Source of the DNA: Bidens hawaiensis | Lineage: Eukaryota > Streptophyta > Magnoliopsida > Asterales > Asteraceae | DNA: 64,000 nt | Reading direction: 5' to 3' | NCBI GenBank assembly: GCA_021521415.1 | Contig: JAIQDT010005816.1 | Location: 124,001-188,000, forward strand | Shown here: piece by piece, positions 46,798 to 58,486 of the stretch | Layout: the number at the start of each line of letters is the position of its first letter | Numbering within the stretch: the first letter of the stretch is position 1 | Translations under genes and position numbers: made by a program | The notes under the pieces: generated by a model | Database searches by the model: none | Told to the model about the DNA's origin: nothing | The model's input: only the letters and a program-made list of their open reading frames with translations

Positions 46798-46866
46798 TAG
46801 CCTAGTCCAACTGGTTAGCTCTTTGGTATGGTAACACTCAGACCCGGGTTCGAAACCCGGGTCAAC
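46798..46866 (+). other. tRNA-like segment with Pol III A and B boxes in element B LTR
   Basis: TAGCCTAGTCCAACTGG fits the A box, and GGTTCGAAACC at 46847-46857 is a perfect B box. The two are about 32 bp apart, a tRNA-like spacing. The B box lies in a strong T-arm-like stem (ACCCGGG/CCCGGGT, loop TTCGAAA). The anticodon arm is weak, so I do not call a functional tRNA. The 3' LTR copy (53376-53425) lost 13 bp between two CCCGGG words and with it the B box. Element A has a diverged counterpart at 6907-6960. Confidence 0.6.
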
Positions 46867-48146
46867 TCTTATTTTTCTTTTTAGAAAAACCTTTATTTAT
46901 TAAACCTTTTAATATAACTATATATTTATTAAACTTTTTAAATCATTTAAAAATTATAATAAAATTATAGAAATCAGTTTAAGTTAAATAAAAAAATTAT
47001 ATAAATTTAGTATAAATTATATCTCACTATATTCACTTAAAAACCGAACTTCCAATCTCGTAAAACGTTAATTAAAAATCATTAATAGTCTAAATCGTAA
47101 CGTTTAAAATATAAAATAAAACTCATTTTCGTCGACACGTCAGATAAATCTCTAAACTTATAATTATTAATTCAAGAATCGCAAACTTTATACCCCTCAT
47201 GTCGTCACCTATAAAATAATAATATAATAATCAAGATTGTTAAAACTTGTATTATAATCTCAAAACCTTAACATAACTTATCAATATATAATCCCGTTAG
47301 ATTCTTGATTAAAGTCTCGTATTATTTATCCTAACTAGTGTGGATCATTCAAGTCGGATTTTGTGACGCGTTCGGTTCATACGCCGTTTACAACCTTACA
47401 ACACTTTCGGTTGCTTCGTTTCGTTATCATGTTTTCGGCTTATATTACAAGTTTAGCTTCGATTTCAAGGTGAGTCTCTCACAACCCCTTTTTAACGTTT
47501 TCATATTTTGGGGTAGCATATGTATCTTATTACAAATTCAAAGCATTAAGATTTCGCTTACAAACTACAATTCACTATATGGACTTGTGTGTTACTTGAT
47601 TACTTGCTCGAATTTACTTGCACGTGGTAGCCTCAATAAGTATGATCATACGCCCTCCTTTGCACTCAGGTCCATTTGTATCGAGTGGAAAAGGGCCTCA
47701 TTATCCGAGTACGTTGGTCGTTACCAACTGGAAAGGACCTTACTTGCGCGATTACCCGAGTACGTTGGTTGATACCAACTGGAAAGGACTTTACTTGCTC
47801 GTTTATCACTTGTCCATGAATTGAATGATTTTTTTTACATATTATATGAAACTGTGGGAATCTCACCAGCTATGTTCATAGCTGACTTTATTTTATACAT
47901 ATGTTACAGGTGTAAAGATACAAGGATGAAAGTTAGAAGACACATAGCATGCCTATAGGATATTCAAAGAACAACTTGTCATTTATTTATTTATTTATTG
48001 TTTCAACTTCTGTTATTTGATAAACTTGTGTTACATGATGATTTAAATGAAATAATGTTATTATGGTCACCTAATAGTGTCACGTATGTTTGAGTAATCT
48101 GTACGTCACACTCAGGCGTTTCCGCTTTAACCGGGGTGTTACAGAT

Positions 48147-48159
48147 TGGTATCGGAGCC
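48147..48159 (+). other. Primer-binding site of element B
   Basis: TGGTATCGGAGCC, one base different from the tRNA-iMet site, three bases after the LTR end. Confidence 0.8.
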
Positions 48160-50247
48160 GTGGCTATAAGATAGGACATTAGACGTAGTGTTCTAGGTAG
48201 CTATAGCTTATTTGTTAACTATTTAGGTTACAAGATAAAATTATGTGAGCCTTTACTTGATTGTTTAAACGCATTTACTATTACTGTATTACTATACTGC
48301 TGATTTCATTAATACCTCATGAACACAAGTACACACACACAAGTCCAAGGCTTAGGCCTAAAACAATTTTCAAATTCGGTGTTCCGTGTTTCATCTTCTT
48401 AAATACCGTGTCCCCTTTGTGATAAGGATATGGTTGCATGCGACGTGTGACTCTGACCCTCAATGTTTTACAATGTGCTTTAACTAAAAATCTAACAAGT
48501 CGTGGTGATACACGACTAACCAACTTTTGGTTCGATTTGATTATGCATTTTGATTTGTACGTTTTAACTGAAAGTCTGTCAAGTCGTGGTGATACACGAA
48601 TACCCAAATTTCGGTTCGATTTGATTTCACATTTTTATTTATTTATTATTGGAACATACAAGTTATGATGATTCATACAACGTGTGATTCCAAATACTCA
48701 ATCGTTTATATTGCGGTTTTGACAAGTCATTGGGATATGTGAATACTCGAGTTTCAATTCGTTTTCTGTGTTTATATTCATTGAAATATCTAAAAGTCAT
48801 GCTAGTACATAAATTTTTGAATTTCAACCCGTTTCCTTAATTCATAAATTCAATTATTTGAAAAAACTCGAAAGGTCATGGCAACACATGCATAGTCGAG
48901 TTTCAATTCGTTTTCCTTATTTGCATATATTCATTATTTCTTATACTTTGAATTGAAAATACGAAAAGTCATGGTGATGCATGAATAGTCGATTTTTCAA
49001 TACTCATTTTCTCGTGTGTTTTAAATTAAGAATTCAAAAAGTAATGGTGATGCATGAATTGTTGATTTTCAATTCGTTTTCTTTATATAATTCGTTTATT
49101 ATTGTTTTAATTAAAAATTCGAAAATTTATGGTCGTACATAAACACTCGATTTTTAATTCGATTTCATTACTCGTATTAGGTTTGTATTAATTACGTGTT
49201 TTTATTTCAAAATTTGATATATTTTTATTCGAAAAATTACGAGATCAGTACTGACTCATGAGCACTTCGATTTCGATTTCAAATTTTGCTTCATTCGATT
49301 ATACTTATTTATCTATTTATAGATGGATTCCGATTTTAGGAATTTCTCATGTGACGTTTCTTTTGATTTTGATATGAATTTCATATTTACGCCCAATGTC
49401 ACGCATATTGTTCACACTTCATGACTTCTTGTTCTCCTAGACACTGCCCTCGAAACTCAACCCACAAAATGACAACCAAAATCATCAAGCAATTGACCAT
49501 CGCAATCCAGACCATGACAAACCAAGATTCATTACCAACCACAACAATACATTCAAACCTCAAAGCTATACCTCAGTAAATCCAAACCCAACTTAACTCT
49601 TGGATACTCAAACCCAACCCAATCAAGATATTTACACAAGAACCCACTCTTTGTATAACATGGATGATTCTCCCACTCCGCTACCCGCGATGTCAAAATG
49701 TCCCAAATAGTGTTAAATTCGGCCAACTCATCAACTTTTGACTCATAACTATACATACTCAACACAACACCTTTATTCCCACAACTTGTTCCATTTATTC
49801 CCCACCTTATGCCTTACCTCATGCTCACTACTATTGCAGTATCTCAAGCACACCCGTTATATGGCCTAACTCGTTTCCGCCATGCCATACTTTACCCTAC
49901 ATCCCTTGACTATTAACAAGTTTATTCGTTTTCCGACATCAATACTTAGTCTTTTCAAACTCATCAACCATTCATAAATTTTTAAATATATAAATTTTCA
50001 TACATAATTTTCTACGTTTATTTCTTTTTGTGAAAATCCAATCTCGATTATTTTAAATAGTCAATTTACAAATATATATATCCATATATATATTTCGCAT
50101 AATCAAGATATTTTCCTAAAAAAAAATCTCATCGTAGCCAAATGGGTTATCCCCAATAGTATTACTACCCGTACAATCATTATTATTACTATCATTATTA
50201 TTACTATAATTATTGTTATTATTATTATTATTATTATCCTTTTTAAA

Positions 50248-50287
<40 letters not shown>

Positions 50288-50559
50288 GTTGTTATTATTA
50301 TTATTATTATTCCAAAAAAAAAAAGATTATTATTATTTCTTTTTGTTACAAATTGATCTTATCATCTTTCACTCAATAACCTTCTTCATACTTGTTAAGT
50401 CTGTGAGTCCCATTAATATAAATTATCACTATAACAGTTATAACATTTGACGATCCTCCATAATGTTTTCATAAGACACAATTCGACATAAAATCTTTTA
50501 CACTTAAAGGTCTTATAAAGTTTCGCAAACTTTAGTACTTACTAAATGTTTCTTTGCAA

Positions 50560-50614
<55 letters not shown>

Positions 50615-52306
50615 TACCATCAATGAGTCATTTTATCTAACTACTTCTATTTTTCTAAAAACGTCACCCAACAAGGAAAATCCTTTACATTGAAAGTTTT
50701 CCAAAGTTTTCTAGCTAGCTAAGTATATGCAAGATTATTATAAATTTCCTTTGAGTTTTAAACATCGTGTCCCTACAAACGATTTTAGCAAACAACGTCA
50801 TCAATCAATTCTGTTTCCCCCTTTTTCAACACCAACAAATTTGGATTAGTAAACCATACCACCGGCCCCATAATAATTTTCATACCGCAACCCACCTTCG
50901 AAAAGACAAGTGTTGCAGGCTACCTGTGTTTTCCTTCATTTCTTCTTCATATAGATATATTGTTACATATATTATCCCGCTTTGACATTATCAAAATAAA
51001 ATTTTTTTATGTATCGATGTCTTTCAAAAAAAAAAAAAATTTGTTTACGAAATTAATATTGAGTGGGGTTATTCGTTAATTAGGGAACTATTTTAATTCA
51101 TAGTTGCATTCTGAATCGGTTTACCTTGTTATTTCAATCTCATGGTCTATAACTGATTTCCCGTAAACGTAATCGTTTTGTGGAAGTTGGGACTATGAGC
51201 ATGTTATTATACATGTTGAGTTTGTAATTGTTACACAAATTGTTTTGATTGCTTGAGTAGTCCTAGTTCCTCTCAATGTTTTATCAAATCATTTTGCATG
51301 CTTGATTTCAAAGTTTCGTCAATTTGACGAAGTGTGATTCTGAAGTTTCAGTTATTTTATTCTCGATATTTTATCAATTGGAGACCAAACTTGCACTTTG
51401 AAATTGAAGTTACAATTATTTACTTATTCCTGATCTCAATGTTGCCTTTATTCACATTGATATCTTATTGGAATTTTCATCGTGTAACGAGTTATTTTTG
51501 ACTCCAAGAACTTAATTCATCTTGATTTATGAATATTAAGTTTCGATTATGTACTTTATTCTTGAACCCAACACTTTATCAATTTACGTGCTTATGATTT
51601 GTTGGCTCTAATGCCACATTTATTCATTCTTTTATTCTCGAATCCAAAGTTTTGTTTAATTACAATGATGTTCATGACCATGATATTTTCATGCATTATT
51701 ATTTTAAGTTACGCTTATTTCGTTTAAACTTCAATAACATCATTTACCTCGTTTAAATTTCAATGATTTCATTTGGATGTATTGTTTCCGCTTATCCTTG
51801 ACCTCAAGGACTTAATTATATTTTTGTTATTTGCAATACTTATAGTTTATTGTTCCTGATTTAGAAAAAAAAAACAAAAACAAAAATTTTCATATAAGAA
51901 TTTTATTTATCTTAAAACCCACACGATGAGACGGATTATGTGGACCATCCGACGATAAAGGTAATTACAGGTCGACAAGTAATTATCCAAATCCTTGCAT
52001 GGAAGACATAATAAGTATATTGTTTGCAATAACTCGAAACCTGGAATGATTTTGAAAGACGGGATAAATGAAATATGATAAGGGCATGGTGGATACGCCA
52101 CTGGTACATCCAATATATAAGTGTCCTTGCCATATTTCCATTTGTGGCGTCTTTCGGGTCATTCAAAGATCAACGTTATTGTTTTTATTTGATTATGTAT
52201 ATAAAAATTGTTAAAACTTATAACAACTCATTGTATTAGTTGTTTTCTTTTAAAAAATTTATTTTTACTTTAATTTCGGGACGAAATTTCTAAAAGTTGT
52301 GAATCC
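48160..52306 (+). other. Element B interior: leader, tandem repeats, no gene
   Basis: 48160-48430 resembles the leader of element A (GACATTAGACGTAGTGTTCTA). 48430-49300 is a degenerate array of about 95-100-bp units with a AAGTCATGGTGATGCATGAA core. 49440-50000 is C/A-rich with no recognisable domain. ATT microsatellites lie at 50187-50311 and 50562-50612. 51060-51860 is TTGATTTC-rich. TTTCGGGACGAAATTTC at 52274-52290, just before the 3' LTR, is a typical Tekay-type PPT-proximal sequence. Short minus-strand frames near 51907-52166 are not supported. Confidence 0.7.
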
Positions 52307-53588
52307 TGTAACATTCGTTACTTTTCAAACCCGAAAACCCGATTCATTTTAAATTTTCGGTTTTGATTATTAATATATATATATATATATGTATGTATGT
52401 ATGAAATATTATTATTCATTTCATGTATTTATTCGTCGTTTCTTACGTATTTGAATTCGTTAAACAAACAATTTGGGTCTTTTCGATGTATTATTATCTA
52501 CTAGTTATCATTAATAAAGAGTTTCCGATGTTTGAAGTTCATTGTTCATCCGTTTGTTTATTATGTATTTTTTCCAATCATTGAACCCAAGCTTTTAAAC
52601 GTTTATGCCAATCATTAATCTTTCCTGTTTGTTTTGTAAATATCCAAAGTATAATCTATCAAATCTTTAATATTAATAATTCCAAAGTCCAAGGGTAATA
52701 GTTGTAAATTAAACTTTAAATCAGTTTTAAAAGAAAACTAAACGTGAGGGACTGGCGGCGTCATTTGATTAAAGATATTATAATAAAACAAATCCCAACC
52801 CGTCATCCCCACCCCTGTATCCCGTTTTTCTGGCAGCAGACGCCAGCGACGGCGCTGATTTCCGGCGACCTCCATTACACCTCGAAATCCTCGACCTTTG
52901 ACCCGTAAAACTAATTCAGCGCGTTATGTCAGCAATTAACATCGATAACTAATATTTTAATTATGCAATAACAACGAATAACCACCAAATCAATCTCGTA
53001 ATTTCCGCCAGAAATTGGGTTATTCAAATTAATGCAATTAACGTGTATACGCTCCAATTCGTAGTATAAATAGGACATCCTCATTGATCTAAACTTGCTC
53101 ACAACCTTCTTTCTCTCTAAAATACTTTAAATTGGTCGTAGTAAATCCGTCAAACCTTCGGCACCGGCGAAGTGTCGTTCAACACCAAATCACCATCATT
53201 TAAGGTAATGGTTATATGCTTTTGTTTAGTTTTGATTCGACAAACGAAAAACCTATGGTAATTTTAACATACACTGATCAGAAACCTGGAATTGAGAATT
53301 AGGGTTTATATGAGGAAGATGATAAAACTATAATATACAATATAAGTAATAAAAACCATGTGATTAACGAATATATAGCCTAGTCCAACTGGTTAGCTCT
53401 TTGGTATGGTAACACACAGACCCGGGTCAACTTTTATTTTTCTTTTTAGAAAAACCTTTATTTATTAAACCTTTTAATATAACTATTTATTTATTAAATC
53501 TTTTAAATCATTTAAAAATTATAATAAAATTATAGAAATCAATTTAAGTTAAATAAAAAAATTATATAAATTTAGTATAAATTATATC

Positions 53589-55099
53589 TGTAATGCCCGT
53601 TAATTTCGGTTCAAGAGATTAAGGCTCGTAAAGTATGTATAATTCTCGGGATTTATCCGACGTGTCTTGAAAACCTTTACGTCATCTCCGTACGTTAAAC
53701 CATTTAACTTTTCTTCCATAATACCTTATACTTCAATTTGGAGGGACTTGGATGTAACTTTTGTTTTTATATCATAAAACAAAACAAACCCTAACCCTAA
53801 CTCCTACCAGATGCGATCGGCCAAAGAACAGTCCCCCCTGGCGATTTTCTTCTGTGCAGCCGTGTTTCAACCGTAAAAACTTCAATTCAAGGTCGGTTTT
53901 ATGATTCCCCATGTCTTTAACCCCTTAATTGATCATATTAACTCGCTTATTGGTCGTTAAGATTGAGTTTTGATGATAACAGTTTTCTAACAGATTCGTA
54001 TACGTGTATTGTAGGGTCTGTAATGCGATGTTAATCCATTTATTTTGAACGATTCTTCTTTCCATGATGTTCTAATTTGAGTCTAGTTTCCAGAAAGGTA
54101 TAATACGTAATTTTTGGACGAGATTTGAATGGTTTTTATGAATTTATAAAATCGAGTGTCAAAGCTGATGCGGGATGACGGATTCTGGTCTGTCTTCCCG
54201 ACCTCATAACCTTTTTTTGACAGGTCTAAATTGGTTGTTTCTACTTCTGGAAGTTAGTATTTTGAGTTAGGAACCAAACCCAATTGGAATCGTTTAATTT
54301 GGTTCGGTAATGAATTTTATAAAAATAAAACCATTTTGTTGCGCACTGAAATAGCTGGACGTACCTTGCTGTGTTGGAGGAATTTTCATAATTTTTGTGT
54401 CCAATAGAAAAATATAATAAAAATATTTTTATAAACCTAAGACATTTATTAAACTCTGGTAAAAATTTAATAATTTATTTCAAAGGTTATCCTAGGAAAA
54501 TAAATGCATCTTCGCATGCTAAAATCTACACATTTTACTCGTTATTAATCGATAAGTTCGTTTTAGGCTTAGCCGGTGGATTTGGTTAGTTGAAAGGTTT
54601 TAGGGGCTGAGGTAAAGTAATTGGGTATGGGTTGGGCCTTGGGCCAAGTGTTGGGTCTTGGGCCAACTTGTTGGGCCTTGGGCCAAGTGTTGGGCCTTGG
54701 GCCAAGTGTTGGGCTTTTGGCCAACGTGTTGGGCCTTGGGCCAAGTTGTTGGGCATTAGGCCAAATGTTGGGCCTTGGACCAAGTTGTTGGGCCTTGGAC
54801 CAAGTTGGTGGGCCTTGGGCCAAAGTGTTGGGCTTGAACGGCCCATTAGGCAAGAGTGTTCTTACGGTCTAGTTTAGTAACGCGTTGTGTATAATTTACA
54901 GGCCCTTGCTTGTGATTGTGCACTTAGGGATTTCCTAGCTCGTTGCAAGTGTTCGATTGATTTCAGGTGAGTTCACGGTGCCCTCTTTTAACTCTTTTTA
55001 AATTTTGGGCTAGCATGCACACCTAAGTGTTTTCTAACTTGATGAAATGTTTTAAACGATTTTATATAGGCTTGCTAGTATATGGTAGGCCTTGGGATG

Positions 55100-55143
<44 letters not shown>

Positions 55144-55700
55144 TATTGCTTGGCCTATATTTGGCGATGTTGTAGTCGTTTCGACTAAGGATGTTTATAT
55201 ATATATATATATAAGGATGATTACTTATTGTTGACGATGGCCTAACTGTTTTATTCCGTTTATTTGGCCTAACTGTTTTATCCATTTTATTTTAAAACTC
55301 TTGGGATGACTATTATGATTATTATTAATGTTATTTATTAAAACTTGAACTCACTCAGTTCAAGATGACTTTGTGTGAATGTTAGTGTGAGATTCAGGTT
55401 AGGAGGAGGATACCTTAACGCTTGGACGTGCACGAAGCTACTTGGACAGTGAAAGGCATACGTGGATGGAAGATTTTATTATTGAACATTTTATTTTAAA
55501 AAGATTTATAAAATTTTATTAAATTGGTTTTGGGCAATATTCCCGGGATTTTGGGAATTTATTTTATTATTTATGTTTTCCGCTGAATTATACTCTAAAT
55601 TGGTTATTTTAATGAAATGAATCATTTTTAAGTTTAAATATTTTTACAAGTGTTTTGAATGATTACCAACTGTGAGGTTCCTGGGGTTCGGGGCATTACA
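53589..55700 (+). mobile_element. Solo LTR of the C family in element B 3' LTR
   Basis: 2,112 bp, TGTAATGCCCG...GGGGCATTACA, flanked by ATATC (53584-53588 and 55701-55705). The uninterrupted site is visible in the 5' LTR near 47019 (ATTATATCTCAC). It is very close to the partial 3' LTR of element C at 62871. It holds CCCTAACCCTAACTCC near 53787, the GGGCCTTGGGCCAA minisatellite, and (TA)n at 55101-55141 and 55197-55213. Confidence 0.95.
54627..54838 (+). repeat. TTGGGCCTTGGGCCAAG minisatellite in C LTR
   Basis: About ten units of 19-21 bp. It produces repetitive open frames on both strands that are not genes. Unit number differs from the copies at 29250-29411 and 63913-64000. Confidence 0.9.
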
Positions 55701-56769
55701 ATATCTCACCATTTTCACTTAAAAACCGAACTTCCACTCTCGTAAAACGTTAATTAAAAATCATTAATAGTCTAAATCGTAACGTTTAAAATATAAAATA
55801 AAACTCATTGCGTTGACATGTCAGATAAATCTCTAAATTTATAATTATTAATTCAGGAATCGCGAACTTTATACCCCTCACGTCGTCACCTATAAAATAA
55901 TAATATAATAATCAAGATTGTTAAAACTTGTATTATAATCTCAAAACCTCAACATAACTTATCAATATATAATCCCGTTAGATTCCCGATTAAAGTCTCG
56001 TATTATTTATCCTAATTAGTGTGGATCGTTCAAGTCGGATTTTGTGACGCATTCGGTTCATACGCCGTTTACAACCTTACAACACTTTCGGTTGCTTCGT
56101 TTCGTTATCATGTTTTCGGCTTATATTGCAAGTTTAGCTTCGATTTCAAGGTGAGTTTCTCACAACCCCTTTTTAACTTTTTCATATTTTGGGGTAGCAT
56201 ATGTATCTTATTACAAATTCAAAGTATTACGATTTCGCTTACAAACTACAATTCACTATATGGACTTGTGTGTTACTTGATTACTTGCCCTCCTTTGCAC
56301 CCAGGTCCATTTGTATCGAGTGGAAAAGGGCCTCATTATCCGAGTACGTTGTTCGTTACCAACTGGAAAGGACCTTACTTGCGCGATTACTCGAGTACGT
56401 TGGTTGATACCAACTGGAAAGGACTTTACTTGCTCGTTTATCACTTGTCCATGAATTGTATGATTTTTTTACATATTATATCAAACTGTGGGAATCTCAC
56501 CAGCTATGTTTATAGCTGACTTTATTTTATACATATGTTACAGGTGTAAAGATATAAGGATGAAAGTTAGAAGACACATAGCATGCCTATAGGATATTCA
56601 AAGAACAACTTGTCATTTATTTATTGTTTCAACTTGTGTTATTTGATAAACTTGTGTTACATGATGATTTAAATGAAATAATGTTATTATGGTCACCTAA
56701 TAGTGTCACGTGTGTTTGAGCAATCTGTACATCACACTCAGGCGTTTCCTCTTTAGCCGGGGTGTTACA

Positions 56770-57082
56770 TATTTTTATATGGATTATTCTATATAATTTC
56801 GGGAAAAAATTTTCAAAAATAGGGAATGCTCTGACATTCCTCGATTTTTATTTGTATTTGATTTCGTGAACCCGACCCGTTGGTTGTTTCTATGTATTTT
56901 ATGTAATATTTATCATCAATAAAATATTCTCGACGATTGCAGTTCATCCCTCGTTCATTCTTTTTATTTTCGATCATATAACAAAAATCCGGATGTTAAT
57001 GTTCAAACAATTCGCAAATTAATTCGTGTATAATTTGAAAATTATCCAAGCATATTAATTTTGTTTCAATTATAAAACATTT
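56770..57082 (+). repeat. Element A: PPT region and truncated 3' LTR
   Basis: After the TATTT duplication the element A tail resumes with ATAATTTCGGGAAAAAATTTTC, the counterpart of B's PPT-proximal sequence. Its 3' LTR starts TGACATTCCTCG at 56832. The first 250 bases follow 5962-6220 closely. Similarity stops at 57082, so the remainder of the LTR is lost. Confidence 0.75.
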
Positions 57083-58486
57083 GAACAGATGATTTACAAA
57101 ACATTAAGGAATAATAATAATAATAAAAGGTAGTGAGTGGTGGTGGTGGACTAGTGGTGGTAGTGGGTGGTGGATGGTGGTCGTGAGGGTGGGTAGCGGT
57201 GGTGGCGATAGCTGGGGGTGATGGTTAGTGGTGGTAACTGTGGCGTATGGTGGTGGTGGGTGGAAGCGATGGTAGTGGTGGTGGGGATGGCAATGTAGGT
57301 GATGTAAGGTATAAAAGGTAAGGAAATGAGAAACAAAATGTAAGAAATGAGTTTGGGGTGTTTTAAATGAATGAATTGGATGCAGAGCCGGCCCCTTAGG
57401 CCAGCGAAATCATGCTAAGGCTATAGTCTCTCACTTACATAAGGCCTTCAAATAAAAAAAATTATACACATACACACGCACACACATATAGCGGACAGAT
57501 TAAAATCTAAGTTATGTATTGGTTTGGTGGTAAGCTTTTGTGTTGCATTGCTTCAGGTCATGAGTTTGGGACCAATTATAAGGCTCTTTTTTATTTTTAT
57601 TTTATTTCTTCTTAATTGTCCTGAAAGGGTGACAAAATCTCATTTATATTTAGTCCTTCAAAATCATTGTCCTGGCCCTCAATGTACGATGTAACATGTG
57701 ATTTGATTTCATTGACTAATAAACATTTTTTTTATTCCGTCATATTTACTTATTTGTTTCACCTCTTTATTCATGCTTACTTAATGCTCTACAAAACGTT
57801 AACTTAAGTAGTTCTAGTGTATTTATTATGGTGATATTTGTGTATGCCTGAAACCATGTGAAACACACAGATTTAACAAATGAGGGTATGACCCATTTAT
57901 TTATTAGTAAAATACATAAGGAACGGGGGCCTATGCTTTCTTATTTGAAGAAAAAAGTTAGGAAATTTGTTGATTTCCTCTTTATCAAATAAGTGCTGGA
58001 AAGAGACACATAAAATGACATCTTGAGAATTCAACTCTTCAATGCAAACGTCGTATGAACACAATTATTATTATTCTAAAACCATGAAGAAGCTATCAAG
58101 CATACCCAACCACTTACCTTCTTCACCCAAAAAAAAAACATCTAGAAAATCAAACTATAACATCAAAACTGATCACTTCTAAAGTTTGAAGGTAGTTGGA
58201 TTTAATGAAAATTTCTTAATATTTGTATTGCCATGCAAATGCCACTAAAAAACTACAAATGATATTTAAATAAAATTTATATATAATAAAAAAGAAACAT
58301 TTACATCTATACCCTCTCTAACTTCTCTTATTACATATTTCCCCAATACCAAACATTTAATTACATATCTTCTCTCCCTAGACCATATAAATTACATATC
58401 TCCCAATTTCATTAAAATTAACTAACTAAATGACTATTTTACCTTTAGTAAACCAATTTACATATATCCCCTTATTAATATAATTA
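57083..58486. other. Interval between truncated A and C LTRs
   Basis: No supported gene. 57130-57310 is a GGT/GTGG-rich tract with a small (AAT)n before it. 57505-57600 has a possible SINE head: TTGGTTTGGTGGTAAGC (A-box-like) and GAGTTTGGGACC (B-box-like), then T-rich sequence. 58290-58470 repeats ATTACATATCTCC-like words. Both neighbouring LTRs are broken at its edges, so a deletion or rearrangement happened here. Confidence 0.5.

Larger units (their letters stand above)
46281..48143 (+). repeat. 5' LTR of element B
   Basis: 1,863 bp, TGTAACTTTCG...GGGGTGTTACA. It is very similar to the 3' LTR, but lacks about 480 bp that the latter has between TTTGGGTC and ACGCTCCAATTCG. TCGTTTCTTACG occurs at 46428 and again at the junction near 46463, so a jump between these copies may have made the deletion. 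Confidence 0.9.
46281..56769 (+). mobile_element. Element B: LTR element without coding capacity (LARD-like)
   Basis: A 10,489-bp element flanked by TATTT (46276-46280 and 56770-56774), with 5' LTR 46281-48143, interior 48144-52306 and 3' LTR 52307-56769. The 3' LTR contains a solo C LTR. The primer site, LTR end and PPT region resemble element A, so A-like elements may have supplied its proteins. The 4.2-kb interior shows no gag or pol motif in any frame I could read. This matches a large retrotransposon derivative. It lies inside element A right after the chromodomain. Confidence 0.85.
52307..56769 (+). repeat. 3' LTR of element B, interrupted by a solo C LTR
   Basis: TGTAACATTCG...GGGGTGTTACA; about 2,346 bp without the insert. 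The regions before 53588 and after 55705 are colinear with 46281-48143. A TATA box lies at 53065-53072. A tRNA-like segment at 53376-53425 has lost its B box. Open frames in 56019-56519 also occur in the 5' LTR (47338-47772) and are LTR sequence, not genes. Confidence 0.9.
5962..57082 (+). mobile_element. Element A: decayed Gypsy chromovirus, split by two large insertions
   Basis: A Ty3/Gypsy element of Tekay/Del type reads left to right as 5' LTR (5962-7849), tRNA-iMet primer site, leader, gag, protease, RT, RNase H, integrase to 12602, then the rest of integrase and a chromodomain at 45501-46280, then PPT-like DNA and a truncated 3' LTR to 57082. Two insertions explain the gaps. The block 12603-45500 is flanked by ATTGG (12598-12602 and 45501-45505). 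Element B is flanked by TATTT (46276-46280 and 56770-56774). Removing them gives an element of about 7.7 kb. Every gene carries stops and frameshifts. Element A's own target duplication cannot be read because its right end is lost. Confidence 0.82.

Noticed and set aside
46798..46866. Functional tRNA gene
   Set aside because: The A and B boxes are good, but the anticodon arm is not convincing and the segment lies within an LTR in several diverged copies.
47338..47824. Open frames of up to 144 codons, repeated at 56019-56519
   Set aside because: Both lie in the LTRs of element B and only mirror LTR conservation; no domain, and the frames differ in length between the copies.
57151..57336. Minus-strand frame rich in Thr, His and Pro
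   Set aside because: It is the translation of the GGT-rich low-complexity tract.
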